Source: an uncultured Lachnospiraceae bacterium
Lineage (GTDB): Bacteria; Bacillota; Clostridia; Lachnospirales; Lachnospiraceae
Assembly (NCBI GenBank): GCA_905235745.1
Contig: CAJOMN010000002.1
Location: forward strand, 124,001-188,000
Direction of reading: 5' to 3'
DNA: 64,000 nt
Shown here: positions 1 to 9,493 of the stretch, in pieces
Layout of the letters: every line of letters starts with the position of its first letter
Position numbering within the stretch: the first letter of the stretch is position 1
Translations under genes and position numbers: made by a program
The notes under the pieces: model-generated
What the model was told of the DNA's origin: nothing
The model's input: only the letters and a program-made list of their open reading frames with translations
The model's database searches: none

Positions 1-873
1 GGCAAGACCTATCTTGTAAAGACACTTGCGAAGCTTCTCGATGTTCCGCTTGCCATTACCGATGCCACCAGCCTGACCGAGGCGGGATATATCGGAGATG
101 ATATAGAAAGCGTCGTATCCAAGCTCCTTGCTGCCGCCGATAATGATGTTGAAAGGGCGGAAACCGGAATAATATTCATTGACGAGATCGATAAGATAGC
201 CAAGAAGAAGAATTCGCATTCAAGGGACGTGTCGGGAGAAAGCGTACAGCAGGGAATGCTTAAGATATTAGAGGGAGCGGAAGTAGAGGTGCCCGTCGGA
301 GCCAATTCCAAAAACGCCATGGTTCCGCTTGCAACGGTTGATACAAGAAATATATTGTTTGTATGCGGCGGGGCATTCCCGGATCTTGACGAGATAATCA
401 AGCAGCGGCTGCGCAAACAGACATCCATAGGATTTAATGCGGAACTCAGGGATTCGCTTGACAAGCGCAAGGACATACTGTCGGAAGTAACGGTTGAGGA
501 TGTCAAGAAGTTCGGGATGATCCCGGAATTTGTCGGACGTCTTCCGGTCATATGCACAATGCAGGGACTGTCTGAGGAAATGCTCGTTGATATACTGGTA
601 GAGCCGAAGAACGCGATAATCAAGCAGTATCAAAAGCTCTTGTCAATGGATGAAGTTGAACTTGTCTTTACCGATGAGGCACTTCATCAGATCGCGAAGA
701 AAGCTCAGGAAAAAGATACCGGAGCCCGTGCGCTTCGTTCGATAATAGAGGAGATCATGCTCGATATCATGTATGAGATCCCGAAGGACGACAATATCGG
801 ACGCGTAACGATCACGGGCGAATATCTTGAAGGCAAGGGCGGTCCTGTCATAGAGACTAGAACGGTTCCATAA
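1..873 (+). CDS. clpX: ATP-dependent Clp protease ATP-binding subunit ClpX (5' truncated)
   Basis: AAA+ unfoldase that recognises tagged proteins and threads them into the ClpP protease. The reading frame is open from base 1 and begins inside the Walker A motif (GKTYLVKTL), so the zinc-binding domain and the start lie outside the window. Visible are Walker B (IIFIDEIDKI, bases 169-198), the pore and sensor region (SRDVSGESVQQGMLKILEG) and the C-terminal small AAA domain with GARALRSIIEEIMLDIMYEIP. These are diagnostic for ClpX rather than HslU or ClpA. The stop is at 871-873. No plus-strand terminator is obvious; the 3' end overlaps a reverse-strand DUF3990-like remnant. Confidence 0.97.
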   Translation, partial: GKTYLVKTLAKLLDVPLAITDATSLTEAGYIGDDIESVVSKLLAAADNDVERAETGIIFIDEIDKIAKKKNSHSRDVSGESVQQGMLKILEGAEVEVPVGANSKNAMVPLATVDTRNILFVCGGAFPDLDEIIKQRLRKQTSIGFNAELRDSLDKRKDILSEVTVEDVKKFGMIPEFVGRLPVICTMQGLSEEMLVDILVEPKNAIIKQYQKLLSMDEVELVFTDEALHQIAKKAQEKDTGARALRSIIEEIMLDIMYEIPKDDNIGRVTITGEYLEGKGGPVIETRTVP

Positions 874-992
874 AATCCGTATCCATAATCATTTCGGCGT
901 TTTCCTGCGCGGTATTCGGGCTTTTTGATTATATGGTCAGAACCATGGTAGATTATCGCTGTTCCGATACATTCAGCTACATATTTCTTCAT
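864..992 (-). pseudogene. truncated DUF3990-like protein remnant
   Basis: On the minus strand an ATG at 992 has a good ribosome binding site (GGAGGTT, 1001-1007). It opens about 43 codons including IIYHGSDHIIKKPEYRAG and NDYGYGFYGT. These resemble the N-terminus of DUF3990 proteins (pattern YHGS...P..R.G....DFG.GFY.T), a family linked to toxin-like ADP-ribosyltransferase folds. The resemblance stops where the frame enters the 3' end of clpX on the opposite strand; beyond that it is clpX antisense. I read it as the 5' stub of a gene cut by a rearrangement. The family match is from memory and short. Confidence 0.45.
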
Positions 993-1095
993 CTCTTTAT
1001 AACCTCCCGTAAATAGAGAATATATTTGATAGAACGATTGCACCACAGAATCTGTCAAAGAAGTGGGAAATAACACAATATAATGTATTTTATTC

Positions 1096-1123
1096 TTGCT
1101 ATAAACATCACATTTGGTATAAT
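1096..1123 (+). promoter_or_regulatory. sigma-A-type promoter of the hydrogenase operon
   Basis: TTGCTA (1096-1101), 16-bp spacer, perfect TATAAT (1118-1123). It lies about 50 bp upstream of the NuoE-like start at 1172, in the only non-coding gap before the operon. Confidence 0.6.
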
Positions 1124-1171
1124 AAGTATACTATGATTTGATAAGGATTATTATTATTGGCAGGAGGGGCT

Positions 1172-1651
1172 ATGCTCGATCAATCTTTTTATGATAAAGC
1201 GGATGAGATAATATCCGCACATGGGACGGGAAAGGAATCGCTTATTCCGATAATGCAGGATATACAGTCCGTGTACCGGTATATCCCTCCCGAACTGCTG
1301 ACCTACGTTGCGGACAGGATCGGCGTTACGGAGGCCAAGGCGTACTCCGTTGCCACATTTTATGAAAACTTTTCCTTTGACCAAAAAGGGAAGTATGTCA
1401 TCAAGGTATGCGACGGAACCGCATGCCATGTCAGGAAAGGTTCTGAGATCCTCGCGAGGCTGTACAAAGAGCTTGACCTTTCCGACGGCAAGCGCACGAC
1501 GGACGATATGATGTTTACGATCGAAACGGTCTCATGTCTCGGGGCGTGCGGACTGGCGCCTGTCATGACGGTAAATGACAAAGTTCATCCCGCAATGACT
1601 CCCGATAAGGTTACAGCGACCATCAGCAAGATAAAGGAGGACGAGAAATGA
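1172..1651 (+). CDS. NADH-dependent [FeFe] hydrogenase, NuoE-like [2Fe-2S] subunit
   Basis: Thioredoxin-like [2Fe-2S] subunit (NuoE/HydC/HndA family, 159 residues) of a multimeric NAD(P)H-linked [FeFe] hydrogenase in the cytoplasm. The helical N-terminus (VYRYIPPELLTYVADRIGV...VATFYENFSF) is typical of NuoE. It is followed by the four cluster ligands in CDGTACHVRKG and ETVSCLGACGLAPVM. ATG 1172 is chosen over the TTG at 1157 because AGGAGG lies at 1162-1167. The stop overlaps the next start (ATGA at 1648), implying translational coupling with the NuoF-like subunit. Confidence 0.93.
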   Translation: MLDQSFYDKADEIISAHGTGKESLIPIMQDIQSVYRYIPPELLTYVADRIGVTEAKAYSVATFYENFSFDQKGKYVIKVCDGTACHVRKGSEILARLYKELDLSDGKRTTDDMMFTIETVSCLGACGLAPVMTVNDKVHPAMTPDKVTATISKIKEDEK

Positions 1652-3531
1652 ACAGACTTGCATCAAGAGAAGATCTCGTTCTCGCCCGTAAGCAGTCCGA
1701 GGAGCGGATAGCAGGCATGAAGTGCCGTATCCTTGTATGTGCAGGTACAGGATGCCTTGCGGGAGGATCACAGAAGATATATGAGAGACTATGCGAACTG
1801 TGCGGCAGCGATCCGGATGCGCAGATTGTCTTCGGCGAAGGCGCAGCGTGCGCTGATATACACACGGATGTGGAGAAGAGCGGATGCCACGGGTTCTGTG
1901 AAATGGGCCCCCTTGTCAGGATCGAGCCTTATAATTTCCTCTATATCAAGGTAAAGCCGGAGGATTGCGACGAAATCTACAATACAACGATCCTCGGCGG
2001 CAAGCCGGTGGAAAGGCTCCTCTATACAATGAACGGTGTCACTTATCCGGCGCAGGAGGACATTCCCTTTTATGCCAAGCAGAAGAGGCTCGTTCTCAAG
2101 AACTGCGGACATATCGGTGCGGAGCATATCGAAGAGGCTTTTGCGTTTGACGGATACAAAGCGCTTGAGAAAGTATTGTTTACGATGACGCCCGAAGAGG
2201 TGATCGATGTCATATATGATTCCAACTTAAGAGGCCGCGGAGGCGGGGGATTCCAGACGGGTTATAAGTGGAAGCAGGTGGCGCGGCAGAGCGAGCCTGT
2301 CAAATATGTGGTCTGCAACGGAGACGAAGGCGATCCGGGAGCGTTTATGGATCGTTCGGTTATGGAAGGCGATCCGCATAAGATGATAGAGGGTATACTG
2401 ATCGCGGCGTATGCGGTCGGGGCACAGGAGGGGTATATATATGTCCGTGCCGAGTACCCCCTTGCCGTATCAAGGCTCAAAATAGCCATAGCACAGGCCG
2501 AAGAGGCCGGACTTATCGGCGATAACATACTTGGAACGGATTTTTCGTTTAAGCTCCATATCAACAAAGGTGCCGGAGCATTTGTATGCGGAGAGGGAAG
2601 TGCGCTTACGGCTTCAATCGAGGGAGAGAGAGGAATGCCGAGGACCAAACCGCCGCGCACGGTCGAGCAGGGTCTGTTCGGCAAACCGACAGTGCTCAAC
2701 AATGTCGAAACATATGCCAATGTTCCGATGATAATACTAAACGGCTCTGAATGGTACCGCTCCATAGGCCCCGAAAACAGTCCCGGAACCAAGGCGTTTG
2801 CCGTAACCGGAAGCATTAACAACACAGGGCTTATCGAAGTTCCTATGGGTACTACGCTGCGTGAGATCATTTATGATATCGGAGGCGGTATAAAGGGAGG
2901 CAGGAAATTCAAGGCGGTTCAGATAGGCGGACCGTCAGGAGGATGTCTGATCGAGTCTGATCTCGATCTGCCTCTTGATTTTGACTCTCTTAAGGCAAAA
3001 GGGGCAATGATAGGTTCCGGCGGACTCGTCATAATGGACGAAGATACATGTATGGTCGAGGTTGCCAGATTCTTCATGAATTTCACGCAGAACGAGAGCT
3101 GCGGGAAGTGTGTTCCGTGCCGTGAGGGAACGATGCGGATGCTTGAGATACTTGAAGATATCGTAAACGGAAGAGGTACGATGGAGCAGCTTGATCTTCT
3201 CGAGGAGCTCGGAAACGCAATAAGCGATACTGCGCTGTGCGGTCTCGGAAAGTCGGCCGCGCTTCCGGTATTGTCGACTCTGCGCGTATTTCGTGATGAG
3301 TATGAAGAACATGTCCGCGACAGGAAATGCAGGACCGGCACATGTAAGGCGCTGTCAAGCTATGTGATCGATCCGAAGCTTTGCAGGGGCTGCAGCAAGT
3401 GTGCGAGGAACTGTCCTGTAGACGCGATATCCGGCGAGCTCAAATCGCCATACGAGATAGATCAGAGCAAATGCATCAAGTGCGGTACATGCAAAGCAAA
3501 CTGTCCGTTTGGTGCCGTTTTGTGTTCGTAA
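1648..3531 (+). CDS. NADH-dependent [FeFe] hydrogenase, NuoF-like flavin/NADH subunit
   Basis: Diaphorase subunit (HydB/HndC family, 627 residues) that oxidises or reduces NAD(P)H through FMN and passes electrons to the hydrogenase. Residues about 25-115 form an N-terminal [2Fe-2S] thioredoxin-like domain (CAGTGCLAGGS...SGCHGFCEMGP). The NuoF core follows, with the glycine-rich nucleotide site RGRGGGGFQTGYKW and the [4Fe-4S] motif ESCGKCVPCREGT. The last 60 residues hold two ferredoxin clusters (CRGCSKCARNCP and CIKCGTCKANCP). This order is standard for trimeric, possibly electron-bifurcating hydrogenases. A strong AAGGAGG site precedes the ATG. Confidence 0.96.
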   Translation: MNRLASREDLVLARKQSEERIAGMKCRILVCAGTGCLAGGSQKIYERLCELCGSDPDAQIVFGEGAACADIHTDVEKSGCHGFCEMGPLVRIEPYNFLYIKVKPEDCDEIYNTTILGGKPVERLLYTMNGVTYPAQEDIPFYAKQKRLVLKNCGHIGAEHIEEAFAFDGYKALEKVLFTMTPEEVIDVIYDSNLRGRGGGGFQTGYKWKQVARQSEPVKYVVCNGDEGDPGAFMDRSVMEGDPHKMIEGILIAAYAVGAQEGYIYVRAEYPLAVSRLKIAIAQAEEAGLIGDNILGTDFSFKLHINKGAGAFVCGEGSALTASIEGERGMPRTKPPRTVEQGLFGKPTVLNNVETYANVPMIILNGSEWYRSIGPENSPGTKAFAVTGSINNTGLIEVPMGTTLREIIYDIGGGIKGGRKFKAVQIGGPSGGCLIESDLDLPLDFDSLKAKGAMIGSGGLVIMDEDTCMVEVARFFMNFTQNESCGKCVPCREGTMRMLEILEDIVNGRGTMEQLDLLEELGNAISDTALCGLGKSAALPVLSTLRVFRDEYEEHVRDRKCRTGTCKALSSYVIDPKLCRGCSKCARNCPVDAISGELKSPYEIDQSKCIKCGTCKANCPFGAVLCS

Positions 3532-3554
3532 ATCAATCCGCAGGAGGATCTTAA

Positions 3555-5243
3555 ATGGATTATATGACTATAGACGGCATTAAGGTGCCGATCGAAGGAG
3601 AGAAGAACATCCTGTCCCTTATCAGGAAAGCCGGGATCGATATTCCTACGTTCTGTTATCATTCCGACCTGTCTATATACGGTGCGTGCAGAATGTGCAT
3701 GGTCGAGGATGACCGGGGCAAGATGTTTGCCTCATGTTCGGAGCAGCCCAGGGCGGGAATGGTGATCCACACCAATACCAAGAAGCTGCAGCAGTACAGA
3801 AAGCTCATAATAGAGCTGCTTCTGTCGTCCCATTGCAGGGACTGCACGACATGTACCAAGAACGGAATGTGTGAGCTTCAGAGTCTCGCATACCGTGTCG
3901 GGGTTCATGCCGTAAGGTTTGAGAACAGGAAGGAAGAACTTCCGATAGATATGAGCTCCAACTGCATAGTCAGGGATCCCAACAAATGCATTCTCTGCGG
4001 TGACTGCGTCAGAACCTGCTCGGAGATCCAGGGAGTCGGAGCTATTGATTTTGTCCACAGGGGCTCCAAGATGCAGATATCTCCCGCATTCGGGAAGAAT
4101 ATATGCGATACCGACTGTGTAGGCTGCGGACAGTGTGCGGTTGTATGTCCTACAGCGGCAATTTCGATAAGAACAAATGTCACCGAGGTCTGGGATGCGA
4201 TCGAGAACCCCGATATTCGCGTGGTTGCCCAGATCGCGCCGGCGGTAAGAGTAGCCGTTGGAGACAAGTTCAATCTTCCCAAGGGTGAGAACGCGATGGG
4301 CAAGCTCGTGAAGGCTCTTCGGATAATGGGATTCGACGAGGTATATGATACCAACTTCGGAGCGGATCTTACCGTAACGGAAGAGGCCCGGGAATTTGCC
4401 GAAAGGCTGGAGAGCGGCGAAAAGCTGCCTATGTTTACATCGTGCTGTCCGGGATGGGTTAAGTTCTGTGAGAACAAGTATCCGGAATTTGCGGAAAATG
4501 TCAGCACATGCCGCTCTCCGATGAGTATGTTCTCGCCTGTCATTAAAGAATATTTCGCAGAGCGTGATGCGAAAGAGGGCAAACAGACGTATGTTGTTGC
4601 CATTATGCCGTGTACGGCCAAAAAGGACGAGATACTCCGGCCTGACAACCATACGAACGGACGGAAGGATACGGATATAGTAATAACGACCCAGGAGGTT
4701 ATCCGTATGATCCGGCAGGTTGGCATAAAGTTTGAGACACTTGAAAGCGAGGCGTGTGACACCCCGTTCTCTATGGCATCGGGCGGCGCTTCGATCTTCG
4801 GTATTACGGGCGGCGTAACAGAGGCAGTTCTACGTCATCTGTCCCCGGACAAGGATCATGCAGCGCTTGAGAGTATCAAATATTCCGGTATCCGCGGAAA
4901 GGAAGGATTCAAGGAGGCCACGGTCTCCCTTGATGGACGGCAGATCCGCATAGGTGTGGTTCACGGACTGAAGAATGCTTCCGATCTGCTTGAAAATATT
5001 AAAGCGGGTAAGGCGGAGTACGATTTTGTGGAGGTAATGGCATGCAGACGCGGGTGTATCCTCGGAGGCGGGCAGCCTGTTCCGATGGGACCCACTACAA
5101 GAACCGCCAGAACGAACGGCATATATCAGGTCGACCAGCTGTCGAGCATCAGATATACGGATGAGAATCCTTTCCTTGCCAAGGTATGGGAGGATATCAT
5201 AGCAGGAAGAGAGCACGAATTATTACACAGGGCAATGGATTAA
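3555..5243 (+). CDS. hydA: [FeFe] hydrogenase catalytic subunit
   Basis: Catalytic subunit (562 residues) that makes or consumes H2. An N-terminal plant-type [2Fe-2S] domain uses C34, C45, C48 and C61. A His-Cys3 [4Fe-4S] site (HCRDCTTCTKNGMC) and two ferredoxin clusters (CILCGDCVRTCS, CVGCGQCAVVCP) follow. The H-cluster domain carries all three signatures: TSCCPGW near 297, MPCTAKKDE near 351 and MACRRGCILGGGQP near 494. It is the last gene of the operon, after the NuoE and NuoF-like subunits, with CAGGAGG as its ribosome binding site. The complex probably re-oxidises NADH, perhaps together with ferredoxin, during fermentation. The maturases HydEFG are not in the window. Confidence 0.97.
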   Translation: MDYMTIDGIKVPIEGEKNILSLIRKAGIDIPTFCYHSDLSIYGACRMCMVEDDRGKMFASCSEQPRAGMVIHTNTKKLQQYRKLIIELLLSSHCRDCTTCTKNGMCELQSLAYRVGVHAVRFENRKEELPIDMSSNCIVRDPNKCILCGDCVRTCSEIQGVGAIDFVHRGSKMQISPAFGKNICDTDCVGCGQCAVVCPTAAISIRTNVTEVWDAIENPDIRVVAQIAPAVRVAVGDKFNLPKGENAMGKLVKALRIMGFDEVYDTNFGADLTVTEEAREFAERLESGEKLPMFTSCCPGWVKFCENKYPEFAENVSTCRSPMSMFSPVIKEYFAERDAKEGKQTYVVAIMPCTAKKDEILRPDNHTNGRKDTDIVITTQEVIRMIRQVGIKFETLESEACDTPFSMASGGASIFGITGGVTEAVLRHLSPDKDHAALESIKYSGIRGKEGFKEATVSLDGRQIRIGVVHGLKNASDLLENIKAGKAEYDFVEVMACRRGCILGGGQPVPMGPTTRTARTNGIYQVDQLSSIRYTDENPFLAKVWEDIIAGREHELLHRAMD

Positions 5244-5287
5244 ATCTGTTCATTGTAATTCGTTATATAAGAGGAGGATAAATAACT

Positions 5288-8236
5288 ATGAGAAAAACGA
5301 TTTCACTGATCATGGCGATCGTTTTGTCACTTACGGTATTTACCGCTGATATCACCGCAATCACAAGGATCGTACGGGCGGATGATTACGAAGAAGAGAA
5401 TTATTCCGATTCTGGCGATAATGACGACAATTATGATGCACAAAAGGCTGCGGAAGAAGAAGCGGCTCGGAAAGCTGCGGAAGAGGAAGCTGCGCGTCAG
5501 GCGGAAGAAGCAGCCCGGAAAGCTGCGGAGGAGGAAGCTGCACGTCAGGCAGCGTATGAAAAGGCTGCACAGGAGGCTCAGGAGGCCGCAGAGAAGGCGG
5601 CGGCAGATGCTGCTGCACAGGAAGCTGCAAAAGCAGCACAGGAAGCACAGGAAGCTGCTGCCAGGCAGGCTGAAGAGGCTGCAAAAGCTGCCGAAGAGAT
5701 GAAAAAGGCTGAAGAAGACAGTAAATACAAAATTGTCTCAAATATGGGCGATGTTAATTTCGGGTCGGCACCTATAGGGATGCAAAGGGACTATGTTCCA
5801 CTTACCATAACAAATGTTGGTAACAATGCGGTGGATCTTATATACACAAAAAGCATGGATGCTGACGGAGCTTTCAGCATAAGTCTTCACGGGGATAAAA
5901 CCCACCTTGAGCCCGGAGAATCAACCAGGTTCAATATATCAATGAGTGCCAGCCTGGACCCCGGAAAATACAGTGCAACAGCAGACTTTGCAGATGCAAA
6001 AAGGGATCCGTCGTTTTTAAGCTGTCTTACGGTTCCGCTGTATGGAACCGTGACCAATCCCGGTCCCGTCATTAAGGACGTGGTGGTAACACCATCAAAG
6101 ATTACTCTTGCAACCGGGGGAACAGCACAGTTTAAGGCTGAAGTTATAAGCAATGATAACGATCCACACGATGTCAGATGGACTATAACGGGAAACCGTT
6201 CTACAGGGACAAAGATTTCCGATAGCGGTTTGCTCAGTGTTGCCTCCGATGAGTCTGCATCAATGATAAGCGTTATAGCCACGTGTATCGAGGATATATC
6301 TGTATCCGGCACTTCCCAGGTTTCGCTCCAGCGGGGCAGTTACAATGTTATAGCACATGCGGAGCCGTCAAACGGCGGATCGGTAACCGGAGGCGGAGCT
6401 GTTTCGGAAGGAGGAAGTGTAACACTTTCTGCGGTACCGTCAAAGAACTTCTATTTTGCCGGCTGGGTACTTGATGGCAAGACGGTATCCACAGCAACAA
6501 ATTATACGGTATCCAATGTAACAAAGGATATGTCACTGACAGCGAAGTTCGGTCAACAGTATGTCACGGTTACGGCGACTGCAAACAATCCCGATGCAGG
6601 AAATGTTGTGGGAGGCGGCACCATATCGTATGGAGGAAGCACGACGATCTCGGCCAAGGCATATGACGGATATGTATTTACCGGCTGGAAAGAGGGAGAT
6701 TCGATCATCAGCCACGATGCTTCGATCAAGCTCAGCAACCTGACTGTCAACAGGAAATTCACGGCAATCTTCGAAAAGACAAGACATACGCTAACGCTTG
6801 CAGCCTATCCCCCGGAGGGCGGCTCAGTAACGGGAGGCGGAACATTCAAGCTTGACGAGGGAACTACGATCAAAGCTTCGGCTGCATCGGGATATACATT
6901 CCAGGGATGGATGGTAAACGGACAGTATGTGAGCCGCAATGCCGAATACACAATAGACAAGATCAAAAATGATTACACATGTACTGCCGTATTTACCAAG
7001 AACAATACGATAATATATGAAATGTCCTCCGGAGTCGCTACTACAGGAGGCTCCATAAGCCCGTCAGGTAAATTATCCGTGGTAGGCGGACAGGATATCA
7101 CATATACCATTACTCCGAAAGCAGGTTTTGCCATTCTGGCTGTAGCCGTTGACGGAGCGCAGGTTGGTGCGGTTTCCACATATACGTTTAAGAATGTTAC
7201 CGGAAATCATGTTATCGCTGCTGCTTTTGTGCAGACAGATGCCGGCAAGGCTGCGTCTGAATCCGCCGGCAAAACGACACAGGATGTTAAAGTAAAGCCT
7301 GTAGAGAAGACCCCGACCAATACGGCGACATCCGAGACGGTAGTTGACATAGATGAAGCCGCAAGCGGTGAAGGCGGTGACAACTATGTGGAAGAGATGG
7401 ACCTGGAGAATATTCCCATTCCTACCGATGAAGAACTCGGAATAACGGCTGAACCGGATAACGATGAATCATCGGAAGTTACCCGTATGCTGGGTATTTC
7501 AATGGAACGGGCTGCGGAAATGGTTAGCAGGGGAGATACTGTGCCGGTACTTGAAGCTGCATTCTATACGGGCGATCTCGGCGCGTATGTATACAACAAG
7601 TTCGAGCCATCGAAGATGACAAGCGTTGATTACAACAAGCTCTCAAGAGAAGAACTTATGCTTCTGTCGGATGACGTGATCAACCCGTCCCTTCCGGATC
7701 TGGATGTCGTTGTCGAGAAGATGTTCACGACGGAAGATGTTATGAAGCTCGCAAGGGGCGAAAAGATAGATCTGTCGATAAGCATTACAGGGCAGGATCA
7801 GCCTGACCCGGCTTCGGTACGTATTATGGATAACGCCGTAGGTCAAAGACCGGTTAAATACTTTGACATCACAATGCTCAAGAGCAGTTCCGGTTATACC
7901 GAGAAGATCACGGAGCTTCCGACCACTATGGAAGTGGTAATTGAAATACCGGACGATGTATACAAGAGCGGCAATACATACACGGTGCTCAGGGTGCATA
8001 ACGGAGAGCTGACCATTCTGCAGGATCTTGACGATGATCCCAAGACGATCACTTTCAGGACTGACAGGTTTTCATCATACGCTATAGCCAGACAGGTCAT
8101 TGAGACAAGAACACTTGTAATCCGGCTCATTGTATGCGGGTTGTTTGCTCTGGTCATTGCGTTAACATGTTTCCTCATTCTGATCGTCCACCAGCGTAAG
8201 ATGAGAAGGATGAAGAGAAGGGCTGCACATCAGTGA
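5288..8236 (+). CDS. membrane-anchored surface protein with InlB B-type repeats
   Basis: Secreted protein of 982 residues with unknown ligand. A signal peptide (about 1-30) leads to an acidic stretch, then about 90 residues of Ala/Glu/Lys-rich coiled coil (KAAEEEAARQ-type repeats). Next come a choice-of-anchor or ASPM-like beta domain (VNFGSAPIGMQRDYVPLTITNVG) and an Ig-like segment. At least three divergent InlB B-type repeats follow (NGGSVTGGGAVSEGGSVTLSA...FAGWVLDG...TAKF), then an acidic linker and a globular C-terminal region. The end is a single hydrophobic helix plus RKMRRMKRR, so it is held in the membrane with no LPXTG. The gap from hydA is only 44 bp, but no functional tie is evident. 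RBS GAGGAGG. Confidence 0.8.
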   Translation: MRKTISLIMAIVLSLTVFTADITAITRIVRADDYEEENYSDSGDNDDNYDAQKAAEEEAARKAAEEEAARQAEEAARKAAEEEAARQAAYEKAAQEAQEAAEKAAADAAAQEAAKAAQEAQEAAARQAEEAAKAAEEMKKAEEDSKYKIVSNMGDVNFGSAPIGMQRDYVPLTITNVGNNAVDLIYTKSMDADGAFSISLHGDKTHLEPGESTRFNISMSASLDPGKYSATADFADAKRDPSFLSCLTVPLYGTVTNPGPVIKDVVVTPSKITLATGGTAQFKAEVISNDNDPHDVRWTITGNRSTGTKISDSGLLSVASDESASMISVIATCIEDISVSGTSQVSLQRGSYNVIAHAEPSNGGSVTGGGAVSEGGSVTLSAVPSKNFYFAGWVLDGKTVSTATNYTVSNVTKDMSLTAKFGQQYVTVTATANNPDAGNVVGGGTISYGGSTTISAKAYDGYVFTGWKEGDSIISHDASIKLSNLTVNRKFTAIFEKTRHTLTLAAYPPEGGSVTGGGTFKLDEGTTIKASAASGYTFQGWMVNGQYVSRNAEYTIDKIKNDYTCTAVFTKNNTIIYEMSSGVATTGGSISPSGKLSVVGGQDITYTITPKAGFAILAVAVDGAQVGAVSTYTFKNVTGNHVIAAAFVQTDAGKAASESAGKTTQDVKVKPVEKTPTNTATSETVVDIDEAASGEGGDNYVEEMDLENIPIPTDEELGITAEPDNDESSEVTRMLGISMERAAEMVSRGDTVPVLEAAFYTGDLGAYVYNKFEPSKMTSVDYNKLSREELMLLSDDVINPSLPDLDVVVEKMFTTEDVMKLARGEKIDLSISITGQDQPDPASVRIMDNAVGQRPVKYFDITMLKSSSGYTEKITELPTTMEVVIEIPDDVYKSGNTYTVLRVHNGELTILQDLDDDPKTITFRTDRFSSYAIARQVIETRTLVIRLIVCGLFALVIALTCFLILIVHQRKMRRMKRRAAHQ

Positions 8237-8302
8237 CGGGATCCGGGGCTTCGCATTCGCGAGCGGGTGCCCATTATTGTATAATGGGAAAGTGAGGCAA
8301 AT
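8237..8302 (+). other. short intergenic region with hairpin
   Basis: The 66-bp gap contains a perfect stem CCCATTAT / ATAATGGG with loop TGT at 8270-8288. The right arm includes TATAAT and could double as a -10 box. GTGAGG upstream of the 8303 ATG is the ribosome binding site. Whether it is a terminator, a promoter or both cannot be decided by eye. Confidence 0.35.
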
Positions 8303-9475
8303 ATGCAATACAGGAATATGAATAATCCGGATCATTTGTCGGCCCTCGGGTTCGGATGTATGAGGTTTGCCAAGAAAGGAAACGGATTCGATCATGATGA
8401 AATAGAGCGCGAGATCACATGCGCTATTGACAACGGGGTCAACTATTTTGATACTGCGTACCTGTATCCCGGAAGTGAAGAAGAACTTGGAAGGGTGCTT
8501 GAGAAGACAGGACTAAGGGACAGGATAAATATTGCCAGCAAAATGCCGCATTATTTCATGAAAACCGCCGATGATGCGGAAAAAAGATTCAATGAACAGC
8601 TTTCCCGGCTCAGAACCGATCATATTGATTATTATCTGATGCATATGCTGCCCGATGTCAAAACATGGGAGGCGCTGTGTCAAAGGGGCATAGACAAGTG
8701 GCTGGAAGATAAAAAGGCAAAAGGACAGATAAGAAAAGTCGGTTTCTCATTCCACGGTTCTTCCGATATGTTCATTAAGCTTCTGAATGCGTATGACTGG
8801 GAATTTGCGCAGATACAGTACAACTATATGGATGAGAACAGTCAGGCCGGCGTAAGAGGTCTCAAAGCTGCTGCGCAAAAAGGCATACCGGTTATAATCA
8901 TGGAGCCTCTCCGCGGCGGAAGGCTGGTAAATGCCCTGCCTGAAAAAGCGCAGGAGATGATCACCGTATCCACCGGATGGACGGCTGCGGAATTTGCACT
9001 TAAATGGCTGTGGAACCAGCCGGAAGTGACTACAGTCCTGTCCGGAATGAATTCCATGGAAATGGTTAAGGAAAATATACGTATAGCATCCGACACAGAA
9101 GAAAACTCACTTACCGGGAATGAAATGAGCACGTATGAGAAGGTGGTTCAGGAGATCGAAAAAAAGATCAAGGTAAAGTGTACGGGATGCGCGTACTGTA
9201 TGCCTTGTCCCGCGGGTGTTGACATACCCGGATGCTTTAAGATATATAACAGCTCTTATACCGACAGCTACTTCAATGCATGGAGAGAATACTTCATGTG
9301 CACGGCTATGAAGAATGAGAGATCAATGGCTTCTCTGTGTAAAAAGTGCGGGAAGTGCGAAGCCCATTGTCCCCAGGGAATTCCGATAAGAGAAGAGCTG
9401 ACAAAGGTTAAGAGAAGATTTGAATCACCTGTGTTCAAAGCGGCTGCGCGTCTGGTACCGGGACGCCTGAAATAA
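8303..9475 (+). CDS. aldo/keto reductase with C-terminal ferredoxin domain
   Basis: NAD(P)H-linked oxidoreductase of the iron-sulfur aldo/keto reductase group (390 residues). The TIM-barrel half shows LGFGCMRF, the catalytic DTAYLYPGSEEELG segment, HIDYYLMH and the cofactor region VTTVLSGMNS. After about residue 285 a [4Fe-4S] domain follows, with CTGCAYCMPCPAGVDIP and, near the end, CKKCGKCEAHCPQGI. Length and order match the predicted oxidoreductases common in Clostridia. The substrate is unknown. The downstream lipoprotein starts 18 bp after the stop, so the two may be co-transcribed. Confidence 0.9.
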   Translation: MQYRNMNNPDHLSALGFGCMRFAKKGNGFDHDEIEREITCAIDNGVNYFDTAYLYPGSEEELGRVLEKTGLRDRINIASKMPHYFMKTADDAEKRFNEQLSRLRTDHIDYYLMHMLPDVKTWEALCQRGIDKWLEDKKAKGQIRKVGFSFHGSSDMFIKLLNAYDWEFAQIQYNYMDENSQAGVRGLKAAAQKGIPVIIMEPLRGGRLVNALPEKAQEMITVSTGWTAAEFALKWLWNQPEVTTVLSGMNSMEMVKENIRIASDTEENSLTGNEMSTYEKVVQEIEKKIKVKCTGCAYCMPCPAGVDIPGCFKIYNSSYTDSYFNAWREYFMCTAMKNERSMASLCKKCGKCEAHCPQGIPIREELTKVKRRFESPVFKAAARLVPGRLK

Positions 9476-9493
9476 AGGGTAGAATATACACAT

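Noticed and set aside
957-992. Aquaporin-like N-terminus (MKKYVAECIGTA) on the minus strand
   Set aside because: Only about a dozen residues match, and the following sequence fits DUF3990 far better than a membrane channel.
3732-4652. 306-residue open frame on the minus strand opposite hydA
   Set aside because: It is entirely antisense to a gene with all catalytic motifs, and its translation is low-complexity with no recognisable domain; it is a shadow of codon bias. The same holds for long minus-strand frames inside trpB, the giant gene and the GH94 gene.
5037-5080. Unusual RR in place of PG in the HydA third motif (MACRRGC)
   Set aside because: The cluster ligands are intact and, as far as I recall, this substitution occurs in other clostridial HydA proteins; it is not evidence of inactivation.
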